A DNA stretch of 64,000 nt from Pseudomonadota bacterium (GTDB taxonomy: Bacteria > Desulfobacterota > Desulfovibrionia > Desulfovibrionales > Desulfovibrionaceae). The position numbers and the translations under genes were made by a program. Below, piece by piece: positions 17,789 through 27,700 of the stretch. The DNA lies in the NCBI GenBank assembly GCA_023460395.1, contig JAEWQB010000024.1:186001-250000 (forward strand). The letters are read 5' to 3'. Each line of letters begins with the position of its first letter. Position 1 is the stretch's first letter. The notes below the pieces were generated by a model. The model had not been told where the DNA came from. It was given only the letters and a program-made list of their open reading frames with translations, and ran no database searches.

Positions 17789-19227
17789 GCGGGAAACACG
17801 CCAAAGCCAGATGGCGAGTGACGAATTTTTTTTCGGCACTCGCGCGTGGTTTGCGCACTGCCCTGACAGATTTCATGAGCGTGGACGAACCGCTGGACGC
17901 TCCGCCACCGCACCCCGTGTTTCCCGTGCATTGGGTCACTTCGCATCTGGGGGCTGGTCCCGCGCCACATGCGCGAGCGCATCTTCTCGCCCTTGCGGAT
18001 CAGGGCATTCAGTGCATTCTCAACCTCTGTGACGAATTGGCTGATCTCGCGCATATCGAACGCGAAGCCGGGTTTGAGGTATACCATCTGCCCGTGATTG
18101 ATGAAGAAGCCCCTGAATTGGAGGCACTGGATAAGGCGCTGGATTGGCTGGACGAAGCACTGTTTTTGGGGAAACGCGTCTACGTGCATTGCCGCCACGG
18201 CATCGGCAGAACCGGCACGGTGATAAACGCCTATCTTTTGCGCAAGGGACTGGGACACCAACTCGCCTACCGCACGTTACGACGGTTTCGCTCCCAACCC
18301 GCGAACTACGATCAGTGGCGGACTGTGCGGCGCTATGCCAAACGCAACAGCCCGCTTACCCTGCGTGAGCCTTCGCTGGAGTTCGGCAAAACGGTGGACC
18401 TTTCGCCCTTCATCGCCAACTTTCTCGCACTGGAAGAGCAGGTACAGGGGGCGATAACCGCCCTGCCCACCACACCGCAGTGCGGACGGGACCACAGCCT
18501 ATGCTGCCGCTCGCCGGTGTCCTTGTCACTCATTGAGGCACTGGTCCTAAGCAGCCGTCTTAATACACTTGTTCCCAGCTCGGAACGCGCGAAAATCATA
18601 CACCGCTCCGTGGAAACATCCCGTAAAGAACGTGAGGCCCGCAAAGGTCTGCAAGGGGAGTATTGCCTTTCCGCAGCGGATGCGCTCTGCCCGCTCTCCA
18701 TAAACGCGACGTTGTGCGACGGGGGAGAAAAGCCCCATGTCGGCGCGGGTACGGATGGCGCCCTACCGCGTGCCGCGCACACACCGGCACGGGCAGAAGC
18801 GGACTCCGGGATAGGCCTCGGCACACCGGCTCCCTGTCTCGACCGCTGTCTGCTCTTTGTCTACCGCCCTCTCAAATGCCGCCTCTTCAGCCTGAGCGAA
18901 GACCAAAGCGCATCCCTATGGCAAAACAGGCTTACCGGACCCTTGCGGGAACTTTCCGCGCAGGTCTTTCTGGCCCTTTCCGGCTCGCTTCCTGCGGAGG
19001 AAGATATTCGCTTTCCCCTGCCGGAAGTCCTTTCCGGGCGGTATGTGCAGACGGTATTCGGGCTTATGCTCCACACGCAGGAAACTGAATACGCCACAAA
19101 GAAACATTCTGAAACGGACGCGGAATGCGCCACCTGCCGCGCCCCCGGTGATATGGCGGAGGAAAGCGCTGCCGATTCTGAGACTCCCCAAAACGCTGAC
19201 AATTCCCCCGGCTCCGATCCCTCCTAA
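17785..19227 (+). CDS. Dual-specificity phosphatase fused to Cys-rich C-terminal domain
   Basis: The 480-residue protein starts with GTG inside the GTGA overlap with the preceding stop. The dual-specificity/tyrosine-phosphatase domain spans about 45-185: HWVTSHLGAGPAP, candidate general acid D106, and the P-loop VHCRHGIGRTGTV with nucleophile C136 and R142, then LAYRTLRRFRSQPAN. Residues 200-430 contain about a dozen cysteines (PQCGRDHSLCC, EYCLSAADALC, CLDRCLLFVYRPLKCRLF); YRPLKCRLF resembles the YkgJ zinc/iron-cluster motif. The last 45 residues are acidic and low-complexity. Coupling to the kinase-like gene suggests a phosphorylation/dephosphorylation pair (inference). Substrate unknown. 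Confidence 0.82.
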   Translation: MSGKHAKARWRVTNFFSALARGLRTALTDFMSVDEPLDAPPPHPVFPVHWVTSHLGAGPAPHARAHLLALADQGIQCILNLCDELADLAHIEREAGFEVYHLPVIDEEAPELEALDKALDWLDEALFLGKRVYVHCRHGIGRTGTVINAYLLRKGLGHQLAYRTLRRFRSQPANYDQWRTVRRYAKRNSPLTLREPSLEFGKTVDLSPFIANFLALEEQVQGAITALPTTPQCGRDHSLCCRSPVSLSLIEALVLSSRLNTLVPSSERAKIIHRSVETSRKEREARKGLQGEYCLSAADALCPLSINATLCDGGEKPHVGAGTDGALPRAAHTPARAEADSGIGLGTPAPCLDRCLLFVYRPLKCRLFSLSEDQSASLWQNRLTGPLRELSAQVFLALSGSLPAEEDIRFPLPEVLSGRYVQTVFGLMLHTQETEYATKKHSETDAECATCRAPGDMAEESAADSETPQNADNSPGSDPS

Positions 19228-19319
19228 GCGCATCCGGGCCATCGCCGGAGCAACTCCGGGCCGCCCCTTCGCGGACGCACCGTTGAAGCTATGTTCTCAA
19301 GCTGCGTTCTAATATGACC

Positions 19320-20423
19320 TTATTCCAACAAAAAATGCGGTTCGTGCCACCAGCGCACATGGTCCGGTGTCAATCCCATAACGGCGTAGCCCGCTTTGCA
19401 TTCTCCCTTAACCCCCCAGAACTCACCCCGCACAGACTGAGGAGCCATAAGCAATCGGGGCGGACGACCGAATTCAGCCAATTTCCGCGTGAGGAATAGT
19501 TGCAAAGCCCGTCCCCGCGCCATGGTCCCGAAAGAGGGGTGGTAAGGCCCGGCAAGCACGTGGTCGGTCAACCCCGGCTCCTGCGCCAACCCCACCCGAA
19601 TAACCGGAATACCCCGCTCCCACGCCGCAAGCAGCGCGTTCGCGCACGCATCCGCAGCCACATCCAGCGACCATGGAACGTAGTCTCCCCGCGTATACAT
19701 CCGGGCCAGACCTGTTCCCCGGACAACAACGCAGGGATACAGGCGCATATGCGCGGGAGCCAACGCGCGGGCACGTTCCATATCGTCCGCCAACATGGAA
19801 GGCGTGTGACCGGGCAGCCCCGGCAGTAACTGAATGCCCAGCGTCAGCCCGGCATGTTGCACCATACGGCACGCCGCCTCGGCCTGCGCTCCGCCATACC
19901 CGCGTAAACTAGTGCGCAGCACCGCGTCATCAAAACTCTGTACCCCCAGTTCCACGGTACGTAGCCCTTGCCCGGCAAGCCGGGAAAGCAAGGCGGGGTC
20001 CACAGCGTCAGGCCGCGTGGAACAGCGCACCCCCACAACGCCGCCCCGCTGTGCTTGCCCGTCCCCTTTCGTTCCGCCGCAGGAAGCGTTCCCCGGAGCA
20101 TCCTGCTCTCCACCGTCAATGGCATAGGACATTGCCAGCCGTATAAATCTGTCCGGCCAGTCGCCGGGCAGCGCGGTAAAGGTGCCTCCGTAAAAGGCCA
20201 CTTCCACCGGGGTGGCCCCGGCCCGCCGCCGTTCAGCCAGCAGCGCGTCCAGTTGGTACCACGCGGCCTCCAAAGAGGACACCGGCGTTTCCGGCTGACC
20301 TGTCTGGGCTGTCTGAGCACAATACAGACATCGCGTGCGGCACCCGGCGAACGGTAGAAATACCGGTAGGATGGCAGACCTGCCGCCCGCAGGATTCCCC
20401 GGTCGGGGAGAAGAAAAAATCAT
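19320..20423 (-). CDS. Radical SAM protein, Elp3-like, without acetyltransferase domain
   Basis: The 367-residue enzyme has the cluster-binding motif AGCRTRCLYC (C28, C32, C35), the SAM-binding VAFYGGTFTALP, GVRCSTRPDAV, and VELGVQSFDDAVLRTSLRGY, which together place it in the Elp3/YhcC radical SAM branch. It then has GIQLLPGLPG and MRLYPCVVVRGTGLARMYTRGDY, as in these proteins. The histone-acetyltransferase-like domain of Elp3 is missing. It is expected in the cytoplasm; tRNA or protein modification is possible but unproven. The ATG used has GGTGA about 8 bases upstream; a TTG at 20441 is the alternative. It is convergent with the phosphatase gene, with no clear terminator in the 92-base gap. 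Confidence 0.87.
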   Translation of the reverse strand: MIFSSPRPGNPAGGRSAILPVFLPFAGCRTRCLYCAQTAQTGQPETPVSSLEAAWYQLDALLAERRRAGATPVEVAFYGGTFTALPGDWPDRFIRLAMSYAIDGGEQDAPGNASCGGTKGDGQAQRGGVVGVRCSTRPDAVDPALLSRLAGQGLRTVELGVQSFDDAVLRTSLRGYGGAQAEAACRMVQHAGLTLGIQLLPGLPGHTPSMLADDMERARALAPAHMRLYPCVVVRGTGLARMYTRGDYVPWSLDVAADACANALLAAWERGIPVIRVGLAQEPGLTDHVLAGPYHPSFGTMARGRALQLFLTRKLAEFGRPPRLLMAPQSVRGEFWGVKGECKAGYAVMGLTPDHVRWWHEPHFLLE

Positions 20424-20737
20424 TCCGCTGTTCACCAACATAACCTATCCCTCTAAAATTAGAGGTGTAATACCGTTGTATCCAAAGAAATCTTCCCGAA
20501 AGGAGACACTCCATCGTCTTCCGCCGGGTGTGCGTCAGAATTTACTTCGCAGGCTCCCGGACAATCTCCGCGGTCCCATACCCGCAGGTTGGTAAGCACA
20601 TACTGTAACCACAACAAATGAAACTGAAAAACCTTGAAAAAACTGACCAACTTGTGTATATAACCAACATAAGGCTTTGAAGGTCGCCCAAAAAGGTCAT
20701 TTTTATAACAACCGAATAATGCTGGAAAAGTTGACTG
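20424..20737. other. Divergent spacer between radical SAM and HIT genes
   Basis: The spacer holds an inverted repeat CCTCTAA-AA-TTAGAGG at 20450-20465 close to the radical SAM start and a good forward promoter (separate entry). Nothing else was recognised. Confidence 0.45.
20634..20662 (+). promoter_or_regulatory. Sigma-70-type promoter for HIT gene
   Basis: The -35 box TTGAAA (20634-20639), a 17-base spacer and the -10 box TATATA (20657-20662) form the best promoter in this spacer. The transcript would begin near 20669 and leave a leader of about 70 bases ahead of the HIT start. Confidence 0.65.
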
Positions 20738-21178
20738 TTGCAAACTGGTACCCTTTTTGACCCCCACTGTGTTTTTTGTGGTATCGCACAGGGAAGTCTG
20801 CCATGCGCGCAAATATATGCCGACAAGCACATTTTGGCGTTTCTGGACATAGCCCCTGTCAACAAGGGGCACACCCTTGTCATTCCCAGACAACACTACC
20901 GGGACATCTTTTCCGTTCCGCCGGAATTGGGCGAAAAGCTGGTACGAGCCCAGCAACGCGTTGGGCAAGCCATATTGGCTGCAACCGGGGCGGAGGGCCT
21001 GAATATATACATGAATAATCGTCCTGCGGCGGGCCAGATGGTCTTCCATGCCCACTGGCACCTCATTCCGCGCCACACGGACGACGGTTTGGCCCTATGG
21101 CCACAAAATAGGTATGACTCGGAAGACGAGATGCGTGCCCTCGCATCGCGTATTATAAACAGCTTGGGTAATCCCTAA
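20738..21178 (+). CDS. HIT family nucleotide-binding protein
   Basis: The 146-residue protein carries the zinc-type opening CVFCGIAQGSLPCAQIYAD, APVNKGHTLVIPRQHYRDIF, GLNIYMNNRPAAGQMVFHAH and the catalytic triad motif HAHWHLIPRH. These are hallmarks of HIT hydrolases or transferases acting on dinucleoside polyphosphates or AMP conjugates in the cytoplasm. The start is uncertain: the only suitable initiators ahead of the CxxC are CTG 20735 or TTG 20738, because a stop lies at 20732-20734. An IHF-like gene follows 58 bases later in the same direction, probably in one transcript. Confidence 0.88.
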   Translation: MQTGTLFDPHCVFCGIAQGSLPCAQIYADKHILAFLDIAPVNKGHTLVIPRQHYRDIFSVPPELGEKLVRAQQRVGQAILAATGAEGLNIYMNNRPAAGQMVFHAHWHLIPRHTDDGLALWPQNRYDSEDEMRALASRIINSLGNP

Positions 21179-21236
21179 GCAATAACATGCATAACACTTG
21201 GTTACCCGTGCGCTCACCGGAAACCGGGAGGTAAAC

Positions 21237-21530
21237 ATGGACAGAAAAACGCTGACCAAAGCGGACATTGTGGATTCCATCTACGAACAGACTGACAGAA
21301 ACCGCGCTGAAGTAAAAAACATTGTGGAATCTCTGCTGGAAATTATGAAGCGGGCCATCAAAAAAGACCACGCCCTGCTTGTCAGCGGCTTTGGTAAATT
21401 TGAAGCCTACGACAAAAAGGCCCGCAAAGGGCGCAACCCCCAGACGGATGAAACCATTACCCTGCCCCCCCGGAAGGTTGTGGTTTTCCGCCTGTCGCGT
21501 AAGTTTCGCTCTGAACTCAACGACGCATAG
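21237..21530 (+). CDS. Integration host factor / HU family DNA-bending protein
   Basis: The 97-residue protein starts at an ATG behind GGGAGGTAAAC. It has LTKADIVDSIYEQT, SGFGKFEAYDKKARKGRNPQ (split by quoting rules) and the beta-arm proline PQTDETITLPP, which is the IHF-alpha pattern. It bends DNA at promoters and recombination sites. It ends just before a strong terminator. Whether it pairs with a beta subunit encoded elsewhere or acts as a homodimer cannot be told here. Confidence 0.93.
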   Translation: MDRKTLTKADIVDSIYEQTDRNRAEVKNIVESLLEIMKRAIKKDHALLVSGFGKFEAYDKKARKGRNPQTDETITLPPRKVVVFRLSRKFRSELNDA

Positions 21531-21572
21531 CGCCAAATGCCCGCTCCGGCAACCGGAGCGCGGCTCGTTTTC

Positions 21573-21601
21573 AAAGGCCCCGCGCACTGCGCGGGGCCTT
21601 T
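21573..21601 (+). terminator. Rho-independent terminator after IHF-like gene
   Basis: A perfect 13-base stem (left arm AAAGGCCCCGCGC) with an ACT loop ends in TTTGTGTT. A shorter stem GCTCCGG/CCGGAGC at 21543-21559 precedes it. Confidence 0.88.
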
Positions 21602-21652
21602 GTGTTAGCGGTAATCCGCTGTGCTCTTTCCTTGTTATGCTTCGGGATGACA

Positions 21653-22612
21653 CTACCATGTCGAGGGCAACGAGCACTCAAGCATCGACTCACCGTTGAT
21701 CACCTTCCACGTATTCCGCCCCGCGGCCTTGGCCTGATACAATGCCTGATCCGCCGCTGTCACAAGCTGCTCCGCCGTCCGGGCGGGCGCCATCGGCGAG
21801 GCCACCACGGTGGCAATTCCCAAGCTAACCGTCATACTGCGCAGTGGAGAACGGGAATGAGGAATACCGAGCGCTTGCACAGAAGCGCGAATGGTTTCGG
21901 CAAGATGCGTTGCCCCGCTTTCTGGCGTGCCTGACAGGAGAACGACAAATTCCTCTCCACCATAGCGGAACGCCATGTCGAGAGGACGAGTGACCGTTTG
22001 CTTAAGAACACGCGCGATACGGCGCAGTGCTTCATCCCCCAGCGGATGCCCGTGGGAATCGTTAAAATCCTTAAAGTGGTCCACATCAATCATAATCAAC
22101 GAAAGTGGTTCGCATTCCCGTGCGCTGTCCAAAACGCACCGGAGCAATTCGCTATCAAAAAACCGCCGGTTTCCCAAACCGGTCAGCGCGTCCTGCTGGG
22201 CAAATTCCGCAAGCTGCGCGTTTGCCTCCTTCAGCTTCTGCTCCGTCTCTTTTTGCTGCGTAATATCAGTCAGGGCTACCATCAAGCCAATGGCGTAGCC
22301 CGTCGCATCCCGCAACGGCTTCACGGAAACCCAATAGCTCCGGTTTCCCAGTTCCAGCTCGTGGTCCGGGACGTCTTCTCCGGCATCAAACGAGGCAAAA
22401 TTACGGGCAATATTCGCGCCGCTTTCCGGACTAAGGTCCGCAACCGGGCGCCCGATTAGTTCCTCAACAGGCAGGCCGCTCAACCCCGCAAGAGCCTGAT
22501 TGATCGCGACATGCCGGCCTTCACGATCGATCAGCGCCATGGCTACCGGCATAGCGGAAAAAAGAATCTGCAAGGAGAGGCCCCCCTCTCCAAGCGCAAG
22601 ATGTGTGCTCAT
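21653..22612 (-). CDS. PAS-GGDEF diguanylate cyclase
   Basis: The 319-residue protein (ATG behind GGGGGACAT) has a PAS domain at about 17-120 (MPVAMALIDREGRHVAINQA, then the PAC end LMVALTDITQQKE), a short coiled linker, and a GGDEF domain with DALTGLGNRRFF, IDVDHFKDFNDSHGHPLGD and GGEEF at 218-222. An RxxD inhibitory site (RPLD, 209-212) lies exactly five residues before GGEEF, so feedback inhibition by cyclic di-GMP is expected. There is no TM segment or signal peptide, so it senses a cytoplasmic cue. It is convergent with the IHF-like gene across the terminator. Confidence 0.94.
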   Translation of the reverse strand: MSTHLALGEGGLSLQILFSAMPVAMALIDREGRHVAINQALAGLSGLPVEELIGRPVADLSPESGANIARNFASFDAGEDVPDHELELGNRSYWVSVKPLRDATGYAIGLMVALTDITQQKETEQKLKEANAQLAEFAQQDALTGLGNRRFFDSELLRCVLDSARECEPLSLIMIDVDHFKDFNDSHGHPLGDEALRRIARVLKQTVTRPLDMAFRYGGEEFVVLLSGTPESGATHLAETIRASVQALGIPHSRSPLRSMTVSLGIATVVASPMAPARTAEQLVTAADQALYQAKAAGRNTWKVINGESMLECSLPSTW

Positions 22613-22914
22613 ATGTCCCCCGAAAGTATGGCATTGCATGGCAATGCTCTCCGTGTCTTTCCCCCTTTCCTAGGATCATGCCTTTTATGTACGCGAGAAT
22701 GCGAAGTATTGTATAGTCGTTTATACCTACTCTCATCCACACGCCGCAGCGGACGCAAATCCGCTGCGCTCCCTGTCCGGCGACAGCCAAAAAAATGAAT
22801 ATACTCTCCCCATATTTATTATCTTCTGCGCATTTCGGCAAAAAAATGCCGCATACGTCTTGCGAAGCGAAGAAGCTGGGAGTATACGGCTCTTCCGTTT
22901 TTGGAAATCGGATG

Positions 22915-23090
22915 ACGACAGCAGGAGAGAGCGCCCCCGTCAGGGGACGCCGCCGACGAAGTAACTCTTTCAGGCAAAAAGACTGCTGTTTGACGAACCT
23001 CTGGAGAGACCTCCCCCTTTAGGGAGGCGCCGAAGGAGCAAACCACGCCGCCCGGCTTGGTGAAACTCTCAGGCAAAAGGACAGAGTGAA
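22915..23090 (+). promoter_or_regulatory. Tandem glycine riboswitch
   Basis: Two glycine-aptamer copies are visible. The first has P1 arms ACAGCAG (22918-22924) and CTGCTGT (22983-22989), the core GGAGAGA, GCCGACGAAG and CTCTTTCAGGCAAAAAGAC. The second has P1 arms CTCTG (22999-23003) and CAGAG (23082-23086), core GGAGAGA, GCCGAAGGAGCAA and ACTCTCAGGCAAAAGGAC. The aptamers are separated by a short linker, the classic cooperative arrangement. The gene downstream is a glycine/alanine symporter, so glycine probably controls its uptake; the sign of control cannot be told from the remaining 110-base leader. Confidence 0.95.
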
Positions 23091-23201
23091 AATTCCTTGG
23101 CCGTACCGCGTTCGTTCGGTCCGGCTTTCGCAATTTTCCCGCCTCCGTTGTTCGGCATCATCCACTTTTGATTCACCCTGTCATTGTGAAGGACATCAGA
23201 A

Positions 23202-24587
23202 ATGGACTTGCTGCACGTGCTTGATTCCGTTGACTCGTTTGTGTGGGGACCACCGCTACTTACCTTACTTGTGGGCACCGGCGTGTACCTTACGGTACGT
23301 CTTGGCCTCTTGCAGGTGGTGCGTCTGCCGTTGGCCCTCCGGTATGTTTTTCGTCCAGAAAAGGACGCCGAACCAAACGCGCAGGGTGACGTTTCGCCAT
23401 TCGCCGCGTTGTGCACCGCCCTTTCCGCCACCATTGGCACGGGCAATATTGTCGGCGTAGCCACGGCTATTAAAGCCGGTGGTCCCGGAGCGCTTTTCTG
23501 GATGTGGATGGCCGCATTTTTTGGCATGGCCACAAAATATGCGGAAGCCTTGCTGGCGGTGAAATACCGCACGGTGGACGCGAACGGACAAATGTCCGGC
23601 GGTCCCATGTATTATCTGGAACGCGGACTGAACAACCGGTTCCTCGCCCGCATGTTTGCGGTTTTCGGTATTGGTGTGGCCTTTTTGGGTATCGGCACCT
23701 TTCCTCAGGTAAATGCCATTGTGGACGCCACAGCGGGAACCTTTGGCATTCCCAAACTGGGAACTGCGACGGTGCTCACACTGGTAGTGGCTGCCGTCAC
23801 TCTGGGGGGCATTCAACGCATCTCCGAAACCGCCAAACGGATTGTTCCCTTTGCCGCTGTATTTTACGTTTTGGCGTCGCTGCTGGTGCTGCTGTTCAAT
23901 CTGGAGCAGGTTCCCGGCACTATCGCGCTTATCGTCCATTCCGCGTTTAACCCGGAAGCGGCTTTGGGCGGGACTCTGGGCATCACCATGATGCTCGCCA
24001 TGCGCAATGGGGTGGCTCGCGGCGTGTTTTCCAATGAATCCGGCCTTGGCAGCGCGCCCATTGCCGCCGCTGCTGCGCGGACAAACTCCTGCGTCCGGCA
24101 GGGTCTTATCGCCATGACCGGCACATTCTTCGACACCATCGTCATCTGCAGCATGACAGGGCTCGTGCTGGTCATGACAGGGGTGTGGAACGATCCCGGT
24201 CTTGCCGGGGCCGACATGACCAATGCCGCCTTCTCGCTCGGACTGGGCTCCCAGTTGGGACAATACGCCGTGACTATCGGCCTTATCTTCTTCGCGTTCA
24301 CCACCATCATCGGCTGGAACTACTACGGCGAACGCTGCACTGAATACCTCGTGGGAGTGAAGGGCATTCTTCCCTTCAAGGCAGTCTTCATTCTGCTGGT
24401 TGCTGGCGGCGCGTTTATCAAGCTGGAAACCATCTGGTTGCTGGCGGATATCGTAAACGGCCTGATGGCTGTGCCCAACCTCATCGGCCTGTTGGGTCTG
24501 TCCGGCGTGGTTGTGGCGGAAACCAAAGCGTATTTCGCAGAATTACGCCAGTCCGATACCGCTGACGCAGCATTGCAGGCAGACTAG
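23202..24587 (+). CDS. Sodium/proton:alanine-glycine symporter (AgcS family)
   Basis: The 461-residue inner-membrane protein (ATG behind AAGGACATCAGAA) has about 10-11 TM helices and AgcS signatures: LCTALSATIGTGNIVGVATA, GGPGALFWMWMAAFFGMATK, YAEALLAVKYR, GGPMYYLERGL, and FSNESGLGSAPIAAAAARTN. It couples cation flow to uptake of glycine or alanine. The tandem glycine riboswitch directly upstream favours glycine as a physiological substrate. A strong terminator follows it. Confidence 0.95.
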   Translation: MDLLHVLDSVDSFVWGPPLLTLLVGTGVYLTVRLGLLQVVRLPLALRYVFRPEKDAEPNAQGDVSPFAALCTALSATIGTGNIVGVATAIKAGGPGALFWMWMAAFFGMATKYAEALLAVKYRTVDANGQMSGGPMYYLERGLNNRFLARMFAVFGIGVAFLGIGTFPQVNAIVDATAGTFGIPKLGTATVLTLVVAAVTLGGIQRISETAKRIVPFAAVFYVLASLLVLLFNLEQVPGTIALIVHSAFNPEAALGGTLGITMMLAMRNGVARGVFSNESGLGSAPIAAAAARTNSCVRQGLIAMTGTFFDTIVICSMTGLVLVMTGVWNDPGLAGADMTNAAFSLGLGSQLGQYAVTIGLIFFAFTTIIGWNYYGERCTEYLVGVKGILPFKAVFILLVAGGAFIKLETIWLLADIVNGLMAVPNLIGLLGLSGVVVAETKAYFAELRQSDTADAALQAD

Positions 24588-24616
24588 CGCCCCGCGCACT
24601 ATAACCGCATAACAAC

Positions 24617-24645
24617 CGCGGCCGGGGGAATCTCCCCCGGCCGCG
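24617..24645. terminator. Bidirectional terminator between symporter and dehydrogenase
   Basis: A perfect 13-base stem (left arm CGCGGCCGGGGGA, loop ATC) followed by TTTTCTT on the forward strand. It ends the symporter transcript and, with weaker flanks, may serve the convergent dehydrogenase. Confidence 0.88.
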
Positions 24646-24715
24646 TTTTCTTATGAATCAGCACTTCCGGCGATCAACGACGCATAGCTACGACGCCGTG
24701 AGACACGCCGCATGC

Positions 24716-27700
24716 TTACAATACAGAGTCATCCACAACGCGAAGCGGGCCACCGTTCTGCGATTCCAGCGCAAGCCGCTTAAACGTCTTTTTCCAATCC
24801 GGCCCGACCATGCCCTCAGCAAGATATTCCAGCGTATGCAGCACAGGCCGTTTGTCCTGTAAGGTAAGCAGCGTGCGCGCTATGCCCACTTTACAGGAGG
24901 GGCACCCCACCACGATGGGTAAATCTTGCGGATAGCCGATCAGCGCGGCCTCCAGCGACCGTCGCTTGCGGGCCCTCAGCTTGTTATATATCTCAGGGTT
25001 GGTCATGGCTCCCATGCCGGATTCTCCGCAACAGCCGGGGTTCACAGTCACCTTGGCACCGCAGAATTCCGCCAGTGCCTTCTGGTATATGCCGCCCGCT
25101 TTAATCTTATGCACGCCGCTCCATTCCGCATGGCAGGCCGAGTGGTACAGAAGCGGAGTCCCCTGCGCGAACGGTTGCGGAACAAGGCGTTCCATAAGCA
25201 ACTGCACCATATCCTTGTGCAACAGCCCTTCTTTAAGGTGGGCGGGCAGGTCGTATTTTTCCAGTCCCTCGCGGCAAGAGCCGCAAGCGGTAATGACGTG
25301 GGTAATGTTCAACCCCTGCCCGACCGCGCTTTCAAACAACGCCTGCATGGCCTTGGTATTCCGCTCGCGGTTCTCGTGATACAGCGTGTCCTTACCCGCG
25401 GCGAGCAACGGGTAGCCGCAACACTGGTGCTGCGATGGCATAACCACGGCAAGACCGGCCTTGAGCATGAGCATAAGCCCCGCCAAACCGATATTGCGAT
25501 AGAACAGCGAACCGCCGCAGCCGGGGAAGTAGAAGACCGCTTCCACGGGGGCGTTGCCCTCGCGGGACACCGTTTTGGGCAAAAACAGCGAACCTTTTTC
25601 CAGCTTTACCGCATCGGCAAGGCCCTGATACCCCATCTCCGGGCCGGGACCGGCGAACAGCGGATTTTCAAAGCCGGAACGCCACGACGGAGGAATGAGC
25701 CGCAACGCGCGATTTTGCATTTTTTGGCCCATGGCGGCCATTTTCGCGGCGCGGGGTACGCGGCTCTGCACGTCCTTCACCAAAAAGTCCAGCACCCGCG
25801 ACTTAATGGGATGACCTCCCGCGCCCTCTTCTTCCACAAAGGCACGCAATTGCAGCGCCACGCTGGAAGAATTGATCTTCACGGGACAAACGGCGGTGCA
25901 CTTGCCACAGCCCGTGCAATGTTCCACCAGTTTGCGCAGTTCAGCCAATAAGTGCGGGTCGGGTTTTCCCTTGCTGACCTGCGAATAGTACACAGCTTCC
26001 AGCAACGCCCCAAGGCTGAGGTTCTTGTTGCGCGGATGGTACAGCAGGGACTTTTCAGGGAAAAACATGGGGCACACCTGCTTACACTTGCCGCAGCGTG
26101 TGCACACCTGAATGTTGGTGAGCAGGCCGATAAGGCGATCTTTATCCGCCAGACCGGACGCCTGAATATCGCGGATGAGCCTGTTAAACGAGAAGGTAAA
26201 CGGACGCACCGGAGTTTCCCGCTGAGTGAGCTTGGCGGGATTCATGATGGAATGCGGGTCAACCCGGCTCTTAAAGGTCTTAAGGGCCTGCATCTTCTCG
26301 TCGGAAAGGAATTTAATTTTGGTAATGCCTATACCGTGTTCTCCCGTAACTTCCCCATGCATTTCCTGCGCTTTAGCCATGACGGAATCCGCCACTTCCT
26401 CGGCATTGTGCAGCATGATGGGGTCGTTGGAGTTCACGGGAATGTTCACATGGCAGTTGCCATCACCTGCGTGCATATGGTTGGCCACCACAATACGCGT
26501 AGCCAGCATGTGCTCGTAAATCTTCTGAAAATGCCGTTTAAGTTGCGGATGCGTTTCCGAAATGCCGTCAAAATAGGCGGTCACGCGGTCGAGCAATTCA
26601 AGGTCGGACAATTCTTCCGGGGGAATCTTCCCCTGCGCCACTTTTGAGGCGTAGGTGAATTCACGGTTAAGGTCTTTATCCTCCAGCGGCATGCCGTGTA
26701 CACGGCCCACGTCCTGTAGGGCACCGCGGTATGCGCGCCCCATGCACTGCTGATTCAGTTCTTCAATAAACAGCGCAAAGTCAGGGATCATATCAATGGG
26801 AATGACGATGTCTTCGTTGATCTTAAACCCGGAAGTCCTCCGGGCAATGGCGGAAAGCTTGTGCCGGTCTTCCCAGTACAATTCCGCCTGTGCGGCGTCC
26901 TTCGCCACAAAAGCGTCCACCTGATCATACCGTTCGCAAATACGCATGATGTCGCGCACGCTGGCTTCCAACGCATCTTCCTCGTTGGAGTCCAGTTGCA
27001 GAATAAGAACGGAAATGGGGTTGCCTTCGTAACAGGCGGACTTTTTCTGATATTCAATGGCCTCCACGTATTTGGGACCAAATTCTTCCAACGCGGAGAT
27101 TTTCACCAAATCCCCCTGCGTGCGAATGGTATCGCGCAGGCCCACCACTTCCTTGATGACAAGCGAAGCGTTGTGCATGGAGCGTCCGAAAAATTCCAGC
27201 ACCATGACGCGAAAATGCGCCTGTACCGGATGGCAGATAAAGCGTGCTTCAATAATAACGCCGTCTGTCCCTTCCTTCTGCACTCCGGGAAGACCGCCAA
27301 GGAACTTATTGGTCACGTCTTTGCCCAGACCGGGCTTACGGATTTCATTCCCTTTCAGGGTGATGACCGTGCGCACGCCCCCGGACACGTCTTTCACTTC
27401 AAAGACGACGGTTTCGTCTTCCAAAATCTTATGCCGTGGATGGTTCACCCGCTCCACGTCGATAATCTCGCCCGTGGGCGTGACCATGCGATACGAAAGG
27501 ATACTGTCCAGCGTGGTGCCGTATTCAAAGGCGAATGGCCCGCCGGAATTTTCCGCAATATTTCCGCCAATAGTAGACGCAGTCTTGGACGCGGGGTCCA
27601 CGGTAAACAACAGGTTTTCTTCCGCAGCCGCCTTGATGGCGGCAATGGTAATAACCCCCGCTTCCACGGTAATTGTGCGTTCTTGCTGATCAATTTCACG

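Noticed and set aside
19245..19259. Terminator between phosphatase and radical SAM genes
   Set aside because: Only a six-base stem (CCGGAG/CTCCGG) without a T-tract on either strand.
20335..20595. Forward 86-codon frame in the radical SAM/HIT spacer
   Set aside because: Half of it is antisense to the radical SAM gene and no ribosome site precedes it.
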